From JACKAN01 sp964502735 (GTDB lineage Bacteria > Bdellovibrionota > Bdellovibrionia > Bdellovibrionales > UBA1609), in contig CAZCYD010000032.1 of assembly GCA_964502735.1 (NCBI GenBank), forward strand, positions 1 to 32,400: 32,400 nt of DNA. The letters run 5' to 3'. A program made the translations under genes and the position numbers. The notes below the pieces were generated by a model. That model ran no database searches. It worked only from the letters and a program-made list of their open reading frames with translations, and was not told the origin of the DNA. Shown one piece after another: positions 31,879-32,400 of the stretch (position 1 is its first letter; every line of letters starts with the position of its first letter).

Positions 31879-32400
31879 TCACAGATTCATTTGTGTCTGT
31901 AAGTTTCTAAGTCGCACAAGATCTGGGATCACGCGGGGAGGCTTTAATCCTAAACATATCCACCAACCGAGCTTGGCGAGTTTCCGCCAAGGCACCGGTC
32001 GTCGTTGATGGCGATATTTTCGCCTCAGGTAGTGTGTGAAGACTAGCAAGTAGGGGAGACAGGGGTCCTCCTTGTGGAGCTCCAATGGTTGTTTCTTCCC
32101 AGGGTTTACCCAGTTCTTGAAAACCTGCTCGCAGATATTGCGAGATGAGTTCCAGGATTCGTGGGTCCACAATCTGCTCGCCAAGCATACCGATAAGCTT
32201 CCGATGCACGACAGAGTCGAAGAAGGCTTCAATATCAGCATCAATCACATGGCGGTGCTTGTAAGCCGTGTTTGCAACATCAGCTGCACAGTCGACGGCT
32301 CGCTTGTTAGGCCTAAACCCATAGGAGAAGTCTAAAAAGAACTCCTCGTAGATGGGTTCAAGTAACATGACAAGAGCTGGCCTCTCAGGTCTGACGAATG
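31879..32400 (-). pseudogene. ltrA-like: Group II intron reverse transcriptase/maturase, internally deleted and frameshifted
   Basis: Reading leftward from the edge, the frame gives VMLLEPIYEEFF, SYGFRPNK, the first catalytic acid region VIDADIEAFFDSV, and GAPQGGPLSPLLA; all are standard reverse-transcriptase blocks. The YADD catalytic block, thumb and most of the maturase domain should follow, but the sequence jumps at about 32055. The C-terminal end of a maturase (YLRRKYRHQRRPVPW and LKPPRVIPDL) then continues in a different frame and stops at about 31879. Without YADD the enzyme cannot copy DNA, so the element can at best be mobilised by a relative's protein. The 5' end of the gene is outside the window. 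Confidence 0.8.

Larger units (their letters stand above)
31790..32400 (-). mobile_element. Group II intron, 3' part, running off the window
   Basis: On the minus strand the window's end encodes a group II reverse transcriptase remnant followed by domain V and domain VI of the intron RNA, then the 3' end near 31790. The intron is placed about 30 bases after the stop of the FeeM-PilZ gene, in opposite orientation. Its 5' part lies beyond 32400. The exact 3' splice site cannot be fixed; CTACTC near 31789-31796 (reverse strand) resembles known bacterial intron ends. Confidence 0.85.

Noticed and set aside
32072..32335. Plus-strand frame of 87 codons opposite the intron reverse transcriptase
   Set aside because: Antisense to clear reverse-transcriptase motifs on the minus strand.
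1..32400. CRISPR array, tRNA or rRNA genes
   Set aside because: No regularly spaced repeats and no tRNA or rRNA signature were seen on either strand by reading; a dedicated scan was not possible.

Overview
The window is AT-rich bacterial DNA with dense, short-spaced genes. It looks like a Gram-negative chromosome: there is a TolC-type outer-membrane factor with an RND pump, lipoprotein and Sec-type signal peptides, and ornithine-lipid genes. Large exported proteins of unknown role, a two-helix-turn-helix regulator resembling the TIGR02147/DUF4423 group, and an acyl-amino-acid synthase fused to PilZ together suggest Bdellovibrionota or a relative. That placement is inference, as there is no rRNA or marker gene here to confirm it.

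Left third (1-9974, + strand): three big exported proteins in series. The first is an alpha/beta hydrolase with a long helical tail. The second resembles leucyl/phenylalanyl-tRNA-protein transferase (Aat) but carries a signal peptide. The third is a multi-spanning envelope protein I cannot identify. The first two share a short motif just after their signal peptides.

Middle (9999-20837): a lipoprotein on the minus strand; a nucleoside phosphorylase overlapping an AgcS-family symporter; a cystathionine beta-synthase core; a receiver-CheX-like protein that may be translated from a leaderless mRNA; then a 112-base near-perfect palindrome between convergent genes. On the minus strand follows a heavy-metal RND permease translationally coupled to its outer-membrane factor, with no adaptor gene and a dyad operator candidate upstream. 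A 745-base gap without a confident gene closes this part.

Right third (20838-31760): an exported endonuclease/exonuclease/phosphatase-fold enzyme, then a compact operon of PHP phosphoesterase, OlsB-like N-acyltransferase, OlsA-like O-acyltransferase and arginase. Arginase makes ornithine, OlsB acylates it and OlsA completes the ornithine lipid, so the operon could run from arginine to a phosphorus-free membrane lipid. A fresh promoter then drives a serine protease cut off half-way through its domain, overlapping an FtsH-type membrane protease. Next come a minus-strand pair (methyltransferase and ThiF/E1-like adenylyltransferase), a divergent regulator, and a FeeM-like N-acyl amino acid synthase fused to a PilZ domain.

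Right edge (about 31790-32400, minus strand): the 3' part of a group II intron with recognisable domains V and VI. Its reverse transcriptase is broken by an internal deletion and frameshift, and the element runs out of the window. No tRNA, rRNA or CRISPR array was seen.
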